A DNA stretch of 56,389 nucleotides, from assembly GCF_000429145.1 (NCBI RefSeq), contig NZ_AUBH01000014.1:1-56389 (forward strand). Reading direction: 5' to 3'. This document shows positions 46,077-54,570 of this stretch, piece after piece (positions within the stretch are counted from its first letter, which is position 1; each line of letters opens with the position of its first letter). The position numbers and the translations under genes were made by a program. Source of the stretch: Aestuariibacter salexigens DSM 15300 (GTDB lineage Bacteria > Pseudomonadota > Gammaproteobacteria > Enterobacterales > Alteromonadaceae). A model generated the notes under the pieces. It was given only the letters and a program-made list of their open reading frames with translations, had not been told where the DNA came from and searched no databases.

Positions 46077-48107
46077 TTGGCCGAAAAAATAGAAATAAAA
46101 CAACTTGAAGCCCGAGCGCTTGGAACCGAAGATCTTAAACGCATCTGGAGCACTTTGTTCCAAGAGTCAAACGCCTCAACATTCTTATCTTGGCCATGGA
46201 TTAAGGCTATGTTAAAGACATGTGGAGACGATACACTTATTTTGGTAGCTACATTAAACGTTAAGACCGTCGGGTGCGGAATAGTTTCATTCACAAAAGG
46301 GATTAATACGAAGAAGGCTTTCCTCCATCGAAGCGGCAAACAGGAATTGGACCAAGTATGGACAGAATACAACGATTTTTTACTGCATAAGGATTACGTC
46401 AAAGAAGCTAGGCTTGCTCTTATCGATTACTGTGTGGCAAACCTGCAGTGGAATGAGTTTGTCATTGGTGCATCATGCAAAGATGCAGTCTCTGCATTCA
46501 AGTTACACCCTTTAATTGAAAGAACAGAATGGTTGAGCCAGTGCTTTTACGTAAATCTTGTGAACTATAAAAGTGACAGTGATTATTTAGCCTCATTATC
46601 AAGAAACACACGATATCAGATAAAACGCAGCCTGAAAGAATTCAATGATCTGGGTACCTTATCGATCGAAAGAGCAGACTCTACAGAGACGGCTTTATCA
46701 TGGATTAGTGATGCAGCACCTCACCATATAAAGCGATGGACTGGTACTCGTGTAGGAAGTGGTTTTACCAATCCTCAATTCGTACAATTTCACGAACGAT
46801 TTATTCGTAACGCATTTGAACAGGACATGATCGACATACTGCGTATTTCAGCAGGCGACAACATCATTTCTTACCTTTACAACTTTGTAGAGGGTCCTAT
46901 CATTCGTTTTTATCTTTCATCGAATGTTTATGAAAATGATGCAAGCCAAGCAAGACCGGGGCTCGTCGCGCATTTTCTTGCAATACGATACTATCTGAAC
47001 GCCGGAAAAAAGATTTATGATTTTATGGGGGGTGAATCAAGGTACAAGCTTTCACTGTCAGATAGCAGCCGTCCTATAGAGTTAGTCCGATTCTACAGAG
47101 ATAATTTCAAGAACAAGCTACTAAATAAGGCTCGAGTATTCAAAAGCTCCTTTCGTCGAACTGCCTCATTGGATGTGCTGGCCAATACCCAAGTCATACT
47201 AAGTGGCGGCTCATTATCAAAGAGAATAACGGGGCCAACCTATGACAGAGGCATCATAGCTCAGTTGAATTTTTCAGAGCGCGGTGAGTGTACTTATGAC
47301 ATAAAAGTCGAATACAGTGGACAGGGCGACACGTTGCATGAGAATACCAACCGTGTTTTCAAGTCGGCATCTGTCACATCAAACAATGCATTGCTTGTGC
47401 CCACCGAAACAACAATCAAAAAATACGATTTAACAAATTTCAATTTATTACAGAGTATATCCCACCCTACTTTTAATGATATCCATCACGTAATACAGAA
47501 GGGCAACATCATATATGCCGTTAATACGGGACGAGATGAAGTCATAAAACTTGATGAACACGGGCAAATACTGGATTACTTTCCAACTGTTTCAGGGTTA
47601 TTGAGTAGACCGAGAAAAGAAGATTACCGACTTATTCCATCAACAAAACCTCACATCGCACATCCGAATTACTGCTTTGAGCTTGATAATGAAGTTTGGG
47701 TTACTCGCTGTGACTTTATGGATGCGATAAAGCTAAGCGATCCAAATGAGAGAATATTTATTGGCGATAACCTAGTCCATGATGGTGTATTGAGTCAGAG
47801 CGTTCTAATGTTTACCACCGTGAATGGTTTGATCAAATGCTATGATGCCAGAACTCGCAGACATACCAACGAAGTCAATCTTGCAAAACTTTCACCACAT
47901 ATTCGCGGTTGGTATAGAGGAATATGTGCGCTAAACAAGCGACTAGTCGTCGTTGGTGTTTCTGCACTGCGTAGCTCAAAACGGGTCATGGACAGCGCAC
48001 AGTCGTCACAATTACTGGTAGTCGATTTAGTCGACCACAAAATAGTAAGTAGAGTTGACCTTTCCCCAATAGGCCTTGATGCAATATTTGGGGTCATAAA
48101 ATTATGA
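46077..48107 (+). CDS. FemAB/BioF2-like GNAT acyltransferase fused to a beta-propeller-like domain
   Basis: This is a 676-residue two-part protein. Residues 1-350 look like an Acetyltransf_6 (CelD/FemX-like) double-GNAT domain: FLSWPWIKAML at the front, SLSRNTRYQIKRSLKEF in the middle, and KKIYDFMGGESRYKLSLSDS near 318-337. Residues 375-676 form repeated strands (TTIKKYDLTNFNLLQS, NIIYAVNTGRDEVIKLD, NGLIKCYDARTRRHTNEV, SSQLLVVDLVDHKIVSR) suggestive of a six- or seven-bladed propeller. The only in-frame start near the 5' end is TTG 46077 with AAGAG eight bases upstream. It overlaps the next gene by 4 bases. FemAB-like proteins occur in exosortase EPS loci, but this fusion is unusual. Confidence 0.7.
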   Translation: MAEKIEIKQLEARALGTEDLKRIWSTLFQESNASTFLSWPWIKAMLKTCGDDTLILVATLNVKTVGCGIVSFTKGINTKKAFLHRSGKQELDQVWTEYNDFLLHKDYVKEARLALIDYCVANLQWNEFVIGASCKDAVSAFKLHPLIERTEWLSQCFYVNLVNYKSDSDYLASLSRNTRYQIKRSLKEFNDLGTLSIERADSTETALSWISDAAPHHIKRWTGTRVGSGFTNPQFVQFHERFIRNAFEQDMIDILRISAGDNIISYLYNFVEGPIIRFYLSSNVYENDASQARPGLVAHFLAIRYYLNAGKKIYDFMGGESRYKLSLSDSSRPIELVRFYRDNFKNKLLNKARVFKSSFRRTASLDVLANTQVILSGGSLSKRITGPTYDRGIIAQLNFSERGECTYDIKVEYSGQGDTLHENTNRVFKSASVTSNNALLVPTETTIKKYDLTNFNLLQSISHPTFNDIHHVIQKGNIIYAVNTGRDEVIKLDEHGQILDYFPTVSGLLSRPRKEDYRLIPSTKPHIAHPNYCFELDNEVWVTRCDFMDAIKLSDPNERIFIGDNLVHDGVLSQSVLMFTTVNGLIKCYDARTRRHTNEVNLAKLSPHIRGWYRGICALNKRLVVVGVSALRSSKRVMDSAQSSQLLVVDLVDHKIVSRVDLSPIGLDAIFGVIKL

Positions 48108-49912
48108 GTACCCGCAAGCGTAAAGCTCTTGTTATTGGTGAAGACACTCGCAGCTTTCTGAGTGTAATACGCTCACTAGGCAAAATGGGGCTCGACATCC
48201 ATGTAATTTGCTATGACAGAACATCCCCTGCACTCGAGAGTGTGTATATCAAACAGGCATGGTATTTCAACTATCAGGCATACACGCAGCTGCAATGGAT
48301 TGAGAAGGTGATCGAGGTCACCTGCGCCGAGCACTATGATCTGGTCATTCCTTGTGATGAACGTGCGATCTTTCCACTCATTGAGAATCAAGAAGCATTT
48401 CCTGAAGAAACCAAATTGGCGCTTCCAAATATGGAAGTACTCGAAAATCTGTTTGATAAATTCTCGACTAAAAAAGTTGCTCTGGAATGCAACGTCCCCG
48501 TAGCAAAGGGCGAGTTAGTGAAAATAAAACAAGTCTCTTTTGAAGAGCTTGACAGAGAATTCGGCTTGCCGTTTGTGATTAAGCCTGTCGAATCCTTTAA
48601 CTCAAATAAATTATCCAAGCGAAATAAAGTTGAAATAATCAGAGATAAGAGCGCATTTGAGCGCGTGATTATTCACATTTCTGAAGACGAGGAATTCTTA
48701 ATCGAAGAGTTCTTTACTGGCATTGGTGAAGGTGTGTCGGTATTTGCCACTAAGGGCAAAATCCAATACATCTTTGCTCATAAACGGGTAAATGAGCCTC
48801 GTTCAGGCGGCGGAAGTTCCTACAGGAAAGCTATTGCTGTCGATCCGAGTATGGCCGAAGCCTGTGAAAAAATGTGCAATGCCACGTCATTTGATGGTGT
48901 AGGCATGTTTGAATTTCGAAGAAATCCAGAAACTCACAAGTGGATACTGGTCGAGGTTAACGCCAGATTCTGGGGCTCTCTTCCTCTGGCAGTGCACGCA
49001 GGTATCGACTTCCCGCGATGTTATGCTGAGTATTTGCTAGGGGAGTTCAACGACCTACCCGATCCTGTTAGTTCATATAACAAAAAAGCCCTCGCCAGAA
49101 GCCTGACCAATGACCTCTACGATATGCGTGCTGAGATGCAAGCCATTGCGGTGGAGAGAAACTCATTAGTTAGTTATGCCTATGTTACCAAACGACTGTT
49201 GTCGCTCTTAAATGTTTTCCTGAACGAAAAAGTAGACAGTTACGACAGAGACGACAAGGCCCCGTTCAAAGAAGAGTACAAACAGTTTTTGGATTCGGCG
49301 ATATTGAGCAAACTTAAAACTCGGTTTCGCTCCGACGGGCACGGTGAAGAGCTTGTGCGTTCCCTGATGCGAACGCTTTACGAGTGCGAGGGAAAAGGTC
49401 GCATAGTATTCGTATGCTACGGCAATATCATGCGTAGCCCTTTCGCAGAGAAAGTGTGCAATACACTCATCAACAATATGGGTTTACCGTTTACCTGTCA
49501 TTCTTATGGCTGCCACCAGAACGAGAACAGACAAAGTCCAGAGGAATGCTTGATTGGTGCCGAAAATCTCGGGATCAATTTATTTGAACATCGTTCAAAA
49601 TGGCTAAAGCAAACTGACTTAAACCCGTGTGACATCGTTTTTGTCTTCGATGAATATAACCTGGATACAATGCGCCGATTTTATGATGTACCTTACCTAT
49701 TTAATCTCGCTGATTTTATTCCGCAAGGACTCGGACGACACTCTGCAATCAGTGATCCTTACGGGAAAGGCCAAGAGGCTGTAGATCATTGCTATTTGCT
49801 GATTACGGAAGCAATCAAACATATTATTGAGACCTACGTTCAATGGTTGTACATACCTACCGAACAGGCAGATAAACAGATTGAACAATTAAAGACACTG
49901 GAAAATCTTTAG
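48104..49912 (+). CDS. ATP-grasp ligase fused to low-molecular-weight protein tyrosine phosphatase
   Basis: This is a 602-residue fusion. Residues 1-330 are an ATP-grasp enzyme (carbamoyl-phosphate-synthase-like): FSTKKVALECNVPVAKG, LPFVIKPVES, EFLIEEFFTGIGEGVSVFA, GVGMFEFRRN and WILVEVNARFWGSLPLA. A helical linker runs to about 425. Residues 433-590 are a low-molecular-weight tyrosine phosphatase with the CX5R loop FVCYGNIMRSPFAE (Cys438, Arg444) and the general-acid Asp551 in SDPYGKG; Met replaces the usual Cys in the loop. Both active sites look intact. LMW phosphatases commonly counter tyrosine kinases of EPS export. The ligase substrate is unknown. Confidence 0.82.
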   Translation: MSTRKRKALVIGEDTRSFLSVIRSLGKMGLDIHVICYDRTSPALESVYIKQAWYFNYQAYTQLQWIEKVIEVTCAEHYDLVIPCDERAIFPLIENQEAFPEETKLALPNMEVLENLFDKFSTKKVALECNVPVAKGELVKIKQVSFEELDREFGLPFVIKPVESFNSNKLSKRNKVEIIRDKSAFERVIIHISEDEEFLIEEFFTGIGEGVSVFATKGKIQYIFAHKRVNEPRSGGGSSYRKAIAVDPSMAEACEKMCNATSFDGVGMFEFRRNPETHKWILVEVNARFWGSLPLAVHAGIDFPRCYAEYLLGEFNDLPDPVSSYNKKALARSLTNDLYDMRAEMQAIAVERNSLVSYAYVTKRLLSLLNVFLNEKVDSYDRDDKAPFKEEYKQFLDSAILSKLKTRFRSDGHGEELVRSLMRTLYECEGKGRIVFVCYGNIMRSPFAEKVCNTLINNMGLPFTCHSYGCHQNENRQSPEECLIGAENLGINLFEHRSKWLKQTDLNPCDIVFVFDEYNLDTMRRFYDVPYLFNLADFIPQGLGRHSAISDPYGKGQEAVDHCYLLITEAIKHIIETYVQWLYIPTEQADKQIEQLKTLENL

Positions 49913-49977
49913 TTGAGAAAATGAGCGTGGTTCATGCATACTGAACAGCTGAAGCAAGACGGATTCGATGAAGGGAT

Positions 49978-50919
49978 ATGACAAAACTTTCAATAGTTAT
50001 CCACACCGAGGAAGAGTTTGATTGGGATGGTGGATTCTACAGAAAAAATAATCAGGTAACGCACGGCAAAGAACTCACAGAATTTTGTGAAGAACTGATA
50101 AGTGTCGGCGCCAAGATTGTGTTTGCAATGGACTATGCCTTTGTCACATCAGAGCAAGGCCAGGAAGTAATTCGCCATTTTCAGACTCACCATTCTGATA
50201 GCGTTGAATTTGCCACCCATCTGCACCCCTGGGTTAACCCACCTTTTCAGGATGAAGAGCCTGTACCTGAGAAGTATTCGTATCCTGGCAACCTACCCTA
50301 TGAACTGGAGTATGCAAAGCTAAAGGTATTGACGGAGAAAATTGAAGAGATTGTTGGTTACAGGCCTACTACTTATCTGGCTGGCCGTTATGGTGTGGGA
50401 GACAACAGTTATAAAATCCTTAACGAGTTGGGCTATAAAGTTGACGTAAGCATATCCCCTTTTGCAGACTTTAGACATCAACATGGTCCAGACTTTTCAG
50501 GCTACACTAACGAAATAGTTAATCAACAGAGTATCCAGCGCATCCCACATAGTTGTGGTTATATTAGTCGATTTAGGCCCCTTTCACTCCGCCTTAACAG
50601 GTCAACAGAGCTCATGAATACTTTGAACTCTAATATATTAGGTAAAATTATACTTAAGATTTTTGGTGTAAAACGTGTCAGACTATCCGCTGAGGGCTAC
50701 AGTCTAAAAGAAAACATGGAATTACTAAAAGTACTAAAACTAGAACCAGTAGAGCATCTCATCTTTTCTTTCCATTCGCCCAGCTCTAAACCAGGGTCGA
50801 CACCTTACGTCATGAATAACAGAAGCTGGAACTCATTTAATAGCACAACTGTTAAAATACTGGAAGCCTGCTCGTCGAGTGGTATTGATATTCGCCTCAT
50901 TTCAAACAAACAGAGTTAG
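49978..50919 (+). CDS. WalW-like polysaccharide deacetylase-family protein
   Basis: This 313-residue protein has no signal peptide. The N-terminus LSIVIHTEEEFDWDGGFYRK, then VEFATHLHPWVNPPF and TTYLAGRYGVGDNSYKILNELGYKVDVSISP follow the NodB-type (carbohydrate esterase 4) deacetylase barrel as found in WalW proteins. The paired His motif HLHPW could bind metal, though the family usually shows Asp-Asp/His-X3-His, so catalysis is uncertain. The C-terminal HLIFSFHSPSSKPGSTPYV also fits. It lies 65 bases after the ATP-grasp/phosphatase gene and 11 before the sulfotransferase, in an apparent operon. Confidence 0.78.
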   Translation: MTKLSIVIHTEEEFDWDGGFYRKNNQVTHGKELTEFCEELISVGAKIVFAMDYAFVTSEQGQEVIRHFQTHHSDSVEFATHLHPWVNPPFQDEEPVPEKYSYPGNLPYELEYAKLKVLTEKIEEIVGYRPTTYLAGRYGVGDNSYKILNELGYKVDVSISPFADFRHQHGPDFSGYTNEIVNQQSIQRIPHSCGYISRFRPLSLRLNRSTELMNTLNSNILGKIILKIFGVKRVRLSAEGYSLKENMELLKVLKLEPVEHLIFSFHSPSSKPGSTPYVMNNRSWNSFNSTTVKILEACSSSGIDIRLISNKQS

Positions 50920-50930
50920 GCGAAATAAGG

Positions 50931-51569
50931 ATGCCAATAATAAGATACAGAAATAATATAGCGTATTACGCTCACGTTCCAAAATGTGGTGGCAGCGCAA
51001 TAGAGGCGTTTTTAAGCGAAATTGACGGGCTAAGACTTGCATTTCTTGACCAAAAATATGTCATAGAAAAGAGGTCGTTTAACTGGAACCTTACTTCACC
51101 ACAGCATGTAGATTCAGAATCGATGCGGATACTCTTTCCTGAAGAATTTTTCGATTTTCAATTTGTTATTGTTCGAAACCCTCTCCAAAAAGCGATTAGC
51201 GCGTTTAACTGGCACAAGTATATTGAGAGAAATATAAACAGATTAATGCCCCTGGATTTTTTCATCAAAAACATTTTACCTTATTACTATAAAAAAAAAG
51301 GTTGGATGGATAATCATTTTTTACCACAAAAAGATTTTATATTACCAAATCCGCATACAAAAATATTTAAGTTGGAAAATAACGGTGTCCAGGAAGCAAA
51401 GCTTTTTTTAATGGATAGGTTAGCACTAAAAAAAGTTAGCACGTCAGAAAAGAAGGTTAATAAAGCATTGAAGGAAAATAAGCGCGACACGAAGGTTAGC
51501 AAGAAGGCAAGGGATATAGTTTCCAAGCTTTACGAAAAAGATTACGAGGAATTTGGTTATAGTCGGTGA
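50931..51569 (+). CDS. Sulfotransferase-family protein
   Basis: This 212-residue cytoplasmic enzyme resembles Sulfotransfer_2-type (carbohydrate) sulfotransferases. The PAPS 5'-phosphosulfate loop is AYYAHVPKCGGSAIEAFLSE at residues 12-31, the 3'-phosphate motif is FQFVIVRNPLQKAISAFNWH at about 76-95, and the end YEKDYEEFGY is a usual C-terminal signature. It would add sulfate to a sugar of the surface polysaccharide, a common marine trait. Its coding sequence is markedly A/T-rich compared with the core genes, suggesting recent transfer. It is the last gene of the four-gene plus-strand operon. Confidence 0.83.
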   Translation: MPIIRYRNNIAYYAHVPKCGGSAIEAFLSEIDGLRLAFLDQKYVIEKRSFNWNLTSPQHVDSESMRILFPEEFFDFQFVIVRNPLQKAISAFNWHKYIERNINRLMPLDFFIKNILPYYYKKKGWMDNHFLPQKDFILPNPHTKIFKLENNGVQEAKLFLMDRLALKKVSTSEKKVNKALKENKRDTKVSKKARDIVSKLYEKDYEEFGYSR

Positions 51570-52048
51570 CTATTTATAATGTGAGCGATAGCTCGGGTAT
51601 TGGGATTATCATAAATACTGAGGGTTTAACTGAGCTTTCCCGACTGAATCAATCCATTTAAATTTCCCGACTGAATCAATCCATTTAAACGGGTGGCATT
51701 AAACCCACATAACTATTGAACTCAGCGTAGAGTCTGCAACAAATCACTTCTGTTTGACATCGGGTTAATTATATAGCCATGATACGACAGCCTACTCCTT
51801 TATGGTAAGCTCGTCTAGGACTTTACTGCAGATTCTAAGGTCTAATAAAGATCTTGAAAAAAATGATAAATATCAATTGACGTTATTGTTTTTTTAAAAT
51901 CAAATGCAACAGTCTCGAAACCCGCATCATAGTATGATAAAACGCTATTATGAGAAATCTTAAATTTAATATAATTAGACAACTTAAATCACTGCTATTG
52001 TCAAACACTGAAGAACGAGCAGAAGTATAATAATAAACGAGACAAATA
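51570..52048. other. AT-rich intergenic region with an IS-end footprint
   Basis: No established gene is seen. It holds a small hairpin (GAGC-GATA-GCTC near 51586), the tandem repeat described separately, and a 26-codon open frame at 51950-52030 (starting MRNLKFNIIRQLK) that ends 18 bases before the next gene. That frame has no recognised family and may be a leader peptide or a chance frame. The rest is A/T-rich and may hold the promoter of the glycosyltransferase gene. Confidence 0.5.
51631..51689 (+). repeat. IS407-group-like terminal sequence followed by tandem 27-bp repeat
   Basis: Two perfect head-to-tail copies of a 27-base unit (51636-51662 and 51663-51689; unit begins TTTCCCGACTGAATC and ends CCATTTAAA). 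The stretch 51631-51657 differs at only three of 27 positions from the left end of the IS407-group element at 53675 (which begins TGACCTTTCCCCACTG). No transposase accompanies it, so it looks like the scar of a related IS that has been lost, with its end duplicated. Confidence 0.7.
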
Positions 52049-53005
52049 ATGATTAGCAATTTTCGAAACCTGAGAGATTCAGCTGCAAGACGTTACAATA
52101 AGTGGTGTTATGACGGTGTTGCCTCAAAAGTCTTGGAAACAAAACCTTGCGAGTATTTTTACGACGAATCAATAAAAATTGTTTCGCTAGTCCACCATTC
52201 TGGCGCATTAATGGCACTGGTCGCTTTGAAAAGTTTTATTCATTTTTTCGGTAAAGGTTGTGTTGAAATCATCGATGATGGGTCACTTACTCCCGAAGAT
52301 AGGAAAAATTTCGAGACACATATTCCCAACATAAATATAGTGCACATTAGCGAAGTGGATACTGGCGATTGTCCGACAGGGGGATGTTGGGAGCGACTCG
52401 TTCATATATCGAAGTTAGCTGAAAAGTCATATGTCATTCAGGTAGACACCGACACCCTCACCCTGACACCTATGCCTACAGTGGATAACTTGGCAGCTCA
52501 AAATATACCGTTTACGGTAGGTGCTCCGATATGGAGTCACAAAATTCGCCCCGAGTACATGAGCTATATGAGCTCAAAATGGCCGGGAGGGCATATTCAG
52601 GTGAAAACGGAACGTTGCCTCAGCGAGCTAAAGTCAGTGAACCTCAAATACTATCTTCGAGGCTGCGCCGCGTTCGCTGGGTATCCTAAGATGCGAGGTA
52701 TGTATGATATTGTGCAAAACATCTCGAAAGAACTAGAAGCATTAGTTGGAAAAAACAATTGGGAGAATTGGGGCAGCGAACAAGCCGCGAATAACATTCT
52801 AATATCATCACTAAAAAATGCACAAATGCTGCCGTGGCCGGATTATCAAAACTTTATGAATCCCGAATGGGAGGTTTGGAAATCTAATCCTACTAATGGA
52901 AGAGTGAGCCTTGTACATTTCATAGGTAGCAATAGATTCGACAGGGGTATATACAAGTTGTTAACCCAAAAAGTAATCAAGAGTATGATGAGTGGTAATT
53001 CTTAA
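52049..53005 (+). CDS. Probable glycosyltransferase (GT-A-like)
   Basis: This 318-residue protein has no signal peptide. The layout KIVSLVHHSGALMALVALKSF, VEIIDDGSLTPEDRKNF, WERLVHISKLAEKSYVIQVDTDTLTL is that of a GT-A nucleotide-sugar transferase: an acceptor-adjacent N-terminal strand, a DDG motif and a DTDT (DxD-like) metal site near residue 135. A late MSLVHFIGSNRF-like segment (RVSLVHFIGSNRFDRG) could supply the C-terminal metal-binding His as in GT8-like enzymes. The donor sugar is unknown. The gene is A/T-rich like the sulfotransferase and lies between an IS scar and IS elements. Confidence 0.7.
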   Translation: MISNFRNLRDSAARRYNKWCYDGVASKVLETKPCEYFYDESIKIVSLVHHSGALMALVALKSFIHFFGKGCVEIIDDGSLTPEDRKNFETHIPNINIVHISEVDTGDCPTGGCWERLVHISKLAEKSYVIQVDTDTLTLTPMPTVDNLAAQNIPFTVGAPIWSHKIRPEYMSYMSSKWPGGHIQVKTERCLSELKSVNLKYYLRGCAAFAGYPKMRGMYDIVQNISKELEALVGKNNWENWGSEQAANNILISSLKNAQMLPWPDYQNFMNPEWEVWKSNPTNGRVSLVHFIGSNRFDRGIYKLLTQKVIKSMMSGNS

Positions 53006-53365
53006 AGAAGCTTACGACTTATGGATAGATTATTTTTAATATCGCCAAACCGGGAAGAACGTTCATAAACGACTCTTTTTTGTGTTATCAAGCTCTTGTG
53101 TAAGCCGATACAGGATGTATACATAGCGATATACATCAGCCTCTGAGTTTTTAGTGGGGACCGGATAATGGATGTACCAAAATATTTAATACTTCTGAGT
53201 TACGAATTAACTGATACTACCTTGCAACTTATCGGTAACATTAAATTTTTTAATGGAGCATAAAGTCTCTCCGTTTATCCACTGATATCTCAATTAATTA
53301 AGTAATAGAAATCCGTATGATACCGATAAGAGTAAAACAATTTCCAAATTTTGTCGCTGAGCTTT
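53006..53365. other. Intergenic region without a recognised gene
   Basis: It is A/T-rich. The only structure noted is a 7-base inverted repeat ATGTATA / TATACAT at 53115-53121 and 53130-53136. The right part may be decayed coding sequence of the GMC oxidoreductase remnant: a shifted minus-strand frame continues open for about 25 codons after the remnant's stop. No promoter or terminator is supported. Confidence 0.4.
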
Positions 53366-53674
53366 TCAGCCGATTAAAGGCTTGGCCGCAAACCGGAATG
53401 CATCATTCTGTTTTTCATTTGGGATTGGCGTGTCACATATTTTATGTGCTCTTAACATGTAAGGCGTTAATTCATTCTTTGAAATTGGCCATCCAGGAAG
53501 GTCTCCATACTCTCTCTCAAAGTCTACTTCATCTAATTGCTTACACATTCCTCCCCAATGATTAGTCGTTCCCCCAAAAAACCGTAACCGTGTTGTCTCA
53601 ACCGGAAAATCTTTAAAACTTATATTTTCTGCTTTGTGAAGATTTTGCATTTCTTGATCATAAGTTAACGCCCC
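53366..53674 (-). pseudogene. GMC oxidoreductase remnant, truncated by IS insertion
   Basis: About 103 codons of an FAD-dependent GMC (glucose-methanol-choline) oxidoreductase. The read-through begins at the IS junction (53674) with GALTYDQEMQNLHKAENI, then the typical RLRFFGGTTNHWGG flavin-contact motif and PGWPISKNELTPYMLRAHK. The N-terminal dinucleotide-binding GxGxxG part is missing, replaced by the IS407-group element, and the frame stops at 53366 long before the catalytic C-terminal domain. It is a dead fragment, and a likely index of a gene once intact in an ancestor. Confidence 0.8.
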
Positions 53675-53750
53675 TGACCTTTCCCCACTGAATTAATCCA
53701 TCGCATTTGGGAGTTTTCTCACTAAACTGAAAGAGTAAGAGGAAACGACA

Positions 53751-54020
53751 ATGCGTAAATCCAAGTTCAATGAAGAGCAGATCGTCAAGATCCTGAACAG
53801 CAAACACAATGGCCTTAAAGTCGATGATGTGTGCCGACAATATGGGATAAGCCAACAGACATTCTATCGCTGGCAATCTAAGTATGGAGGGATGGAAGCA
53901 GCTGACGTTAAACGGCTGAAGTCCCTTGAAGAAGAGAATCGCAAGTTGAAGCAATTGCTTGGCGAGAAGGAATTGGATATCTCAGCGTTAAAGGCGGCAC
54001 TTGAGGGAAACTACCACTGA
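53751..54020 (+). CDS. IS407-group transposase OrfA (helix-turn-helix protein)
   Basis: This 89-residue DNA-binding subunit of the IS3-family transposase has the helix-turn-helix at about residues 7-48 (FNEEQIVKILNSK, VDDVCRQYGISQQTFYRWQSKYGG) followed by a leucine-rich coiled coil (LEEENRKLKQLLGEKELDISALKAAL). In IS3 elements OrfA joins OrfB by a -1 frameshift; orfB here lies in the -1 frame 23 bases downstream, in keeping with that. The frame is intact. Confidence 0.92.
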   Translation: MRKSKFNEEQIVKILNSKHNGLKVDDVCRQYGISQQTFYRWQSKYGGMEAADVKRLKSLEEENRKLKQLLGEKELDISALKAALEGNYH

Positions 54021-54043
54021 GTCGTGCGGTACGCCGCCAAGCA

Positions 54044-54570
54044 GTGACTCATATGCTGAATAAAACAACAATCAGCGAGCGACGCGCGTGTAAGCTAGCT
54101 GGTATGGATCGCATGACATGGCGATACAAACCAAAGCCGAACATGTTGAATGAACAGCTAAGCCAGCGTTTGTGTGAATTGGCAAAACAGCGTTTGCGCT
54201 TTGGTAGTCCTAGACTGACGGTATTAATACGCCGTGAGTTCGGTGCGGTTAATCACAAGCGTATCGAGCGGTTGTATGCGCAGGCAGAGTTGCAGATACC
54301 CAGACGCAAGCGACGCAGTCGAGTGGGTCCTCAGCGGCAGGTGCCGCTTGAAGTGGCCAGCAGGCCGAAGCAACGCTGGTCCATGGACTTTGTGCATGAC
54401 GCACTTTATGACGGCACAAAGTTCAGGGTATTTAACTTGGTTGATGACTACACGCGAGAGTCTGTCGCCATTGAAGTGGATACTAGCCTAAGCTCAGAAC
54501 GTCTTATACGGATATTTGAGAGGCTTAGAGCGGATGTTGGTTTACCGGAGGAGCTGTCTTGCGACAACGG
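54044..54570 (+). pseudogene. IS407-group transposase OrfB, 5' fragment
   Basis: This is the N-terminal part of the DDE integrase: SERRACKLAGMDRMTWRYKP, QRLRFGSPRLTVLIRRE, RRRKRR-type basic stretch, and the first two catalytic residues, Asp in RWSMDFVHD and Asp in LSCDNG. The reading frame is broken right after CDNG at 54570 by the inserted IS110-family element, after which nine foreign codons lead to a stop at 54598. The remaining C-terminal third is at 56146-56389. Confidence 0.9.

Noticed and set aside
51636-51689. Tandem repeat considered as a CRISPR fragment
   Set aside because: The two copies are directly adjacent with no spacer, and match an IS end; no cas genes are present.
53317-53565. 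82-codon plus-strand frame near the IS3 left end
   Set aside because: It is antisense to the GMC oxidoreductase remnant, whose GGTTNHWGG motif gives the minus strand clear priority.
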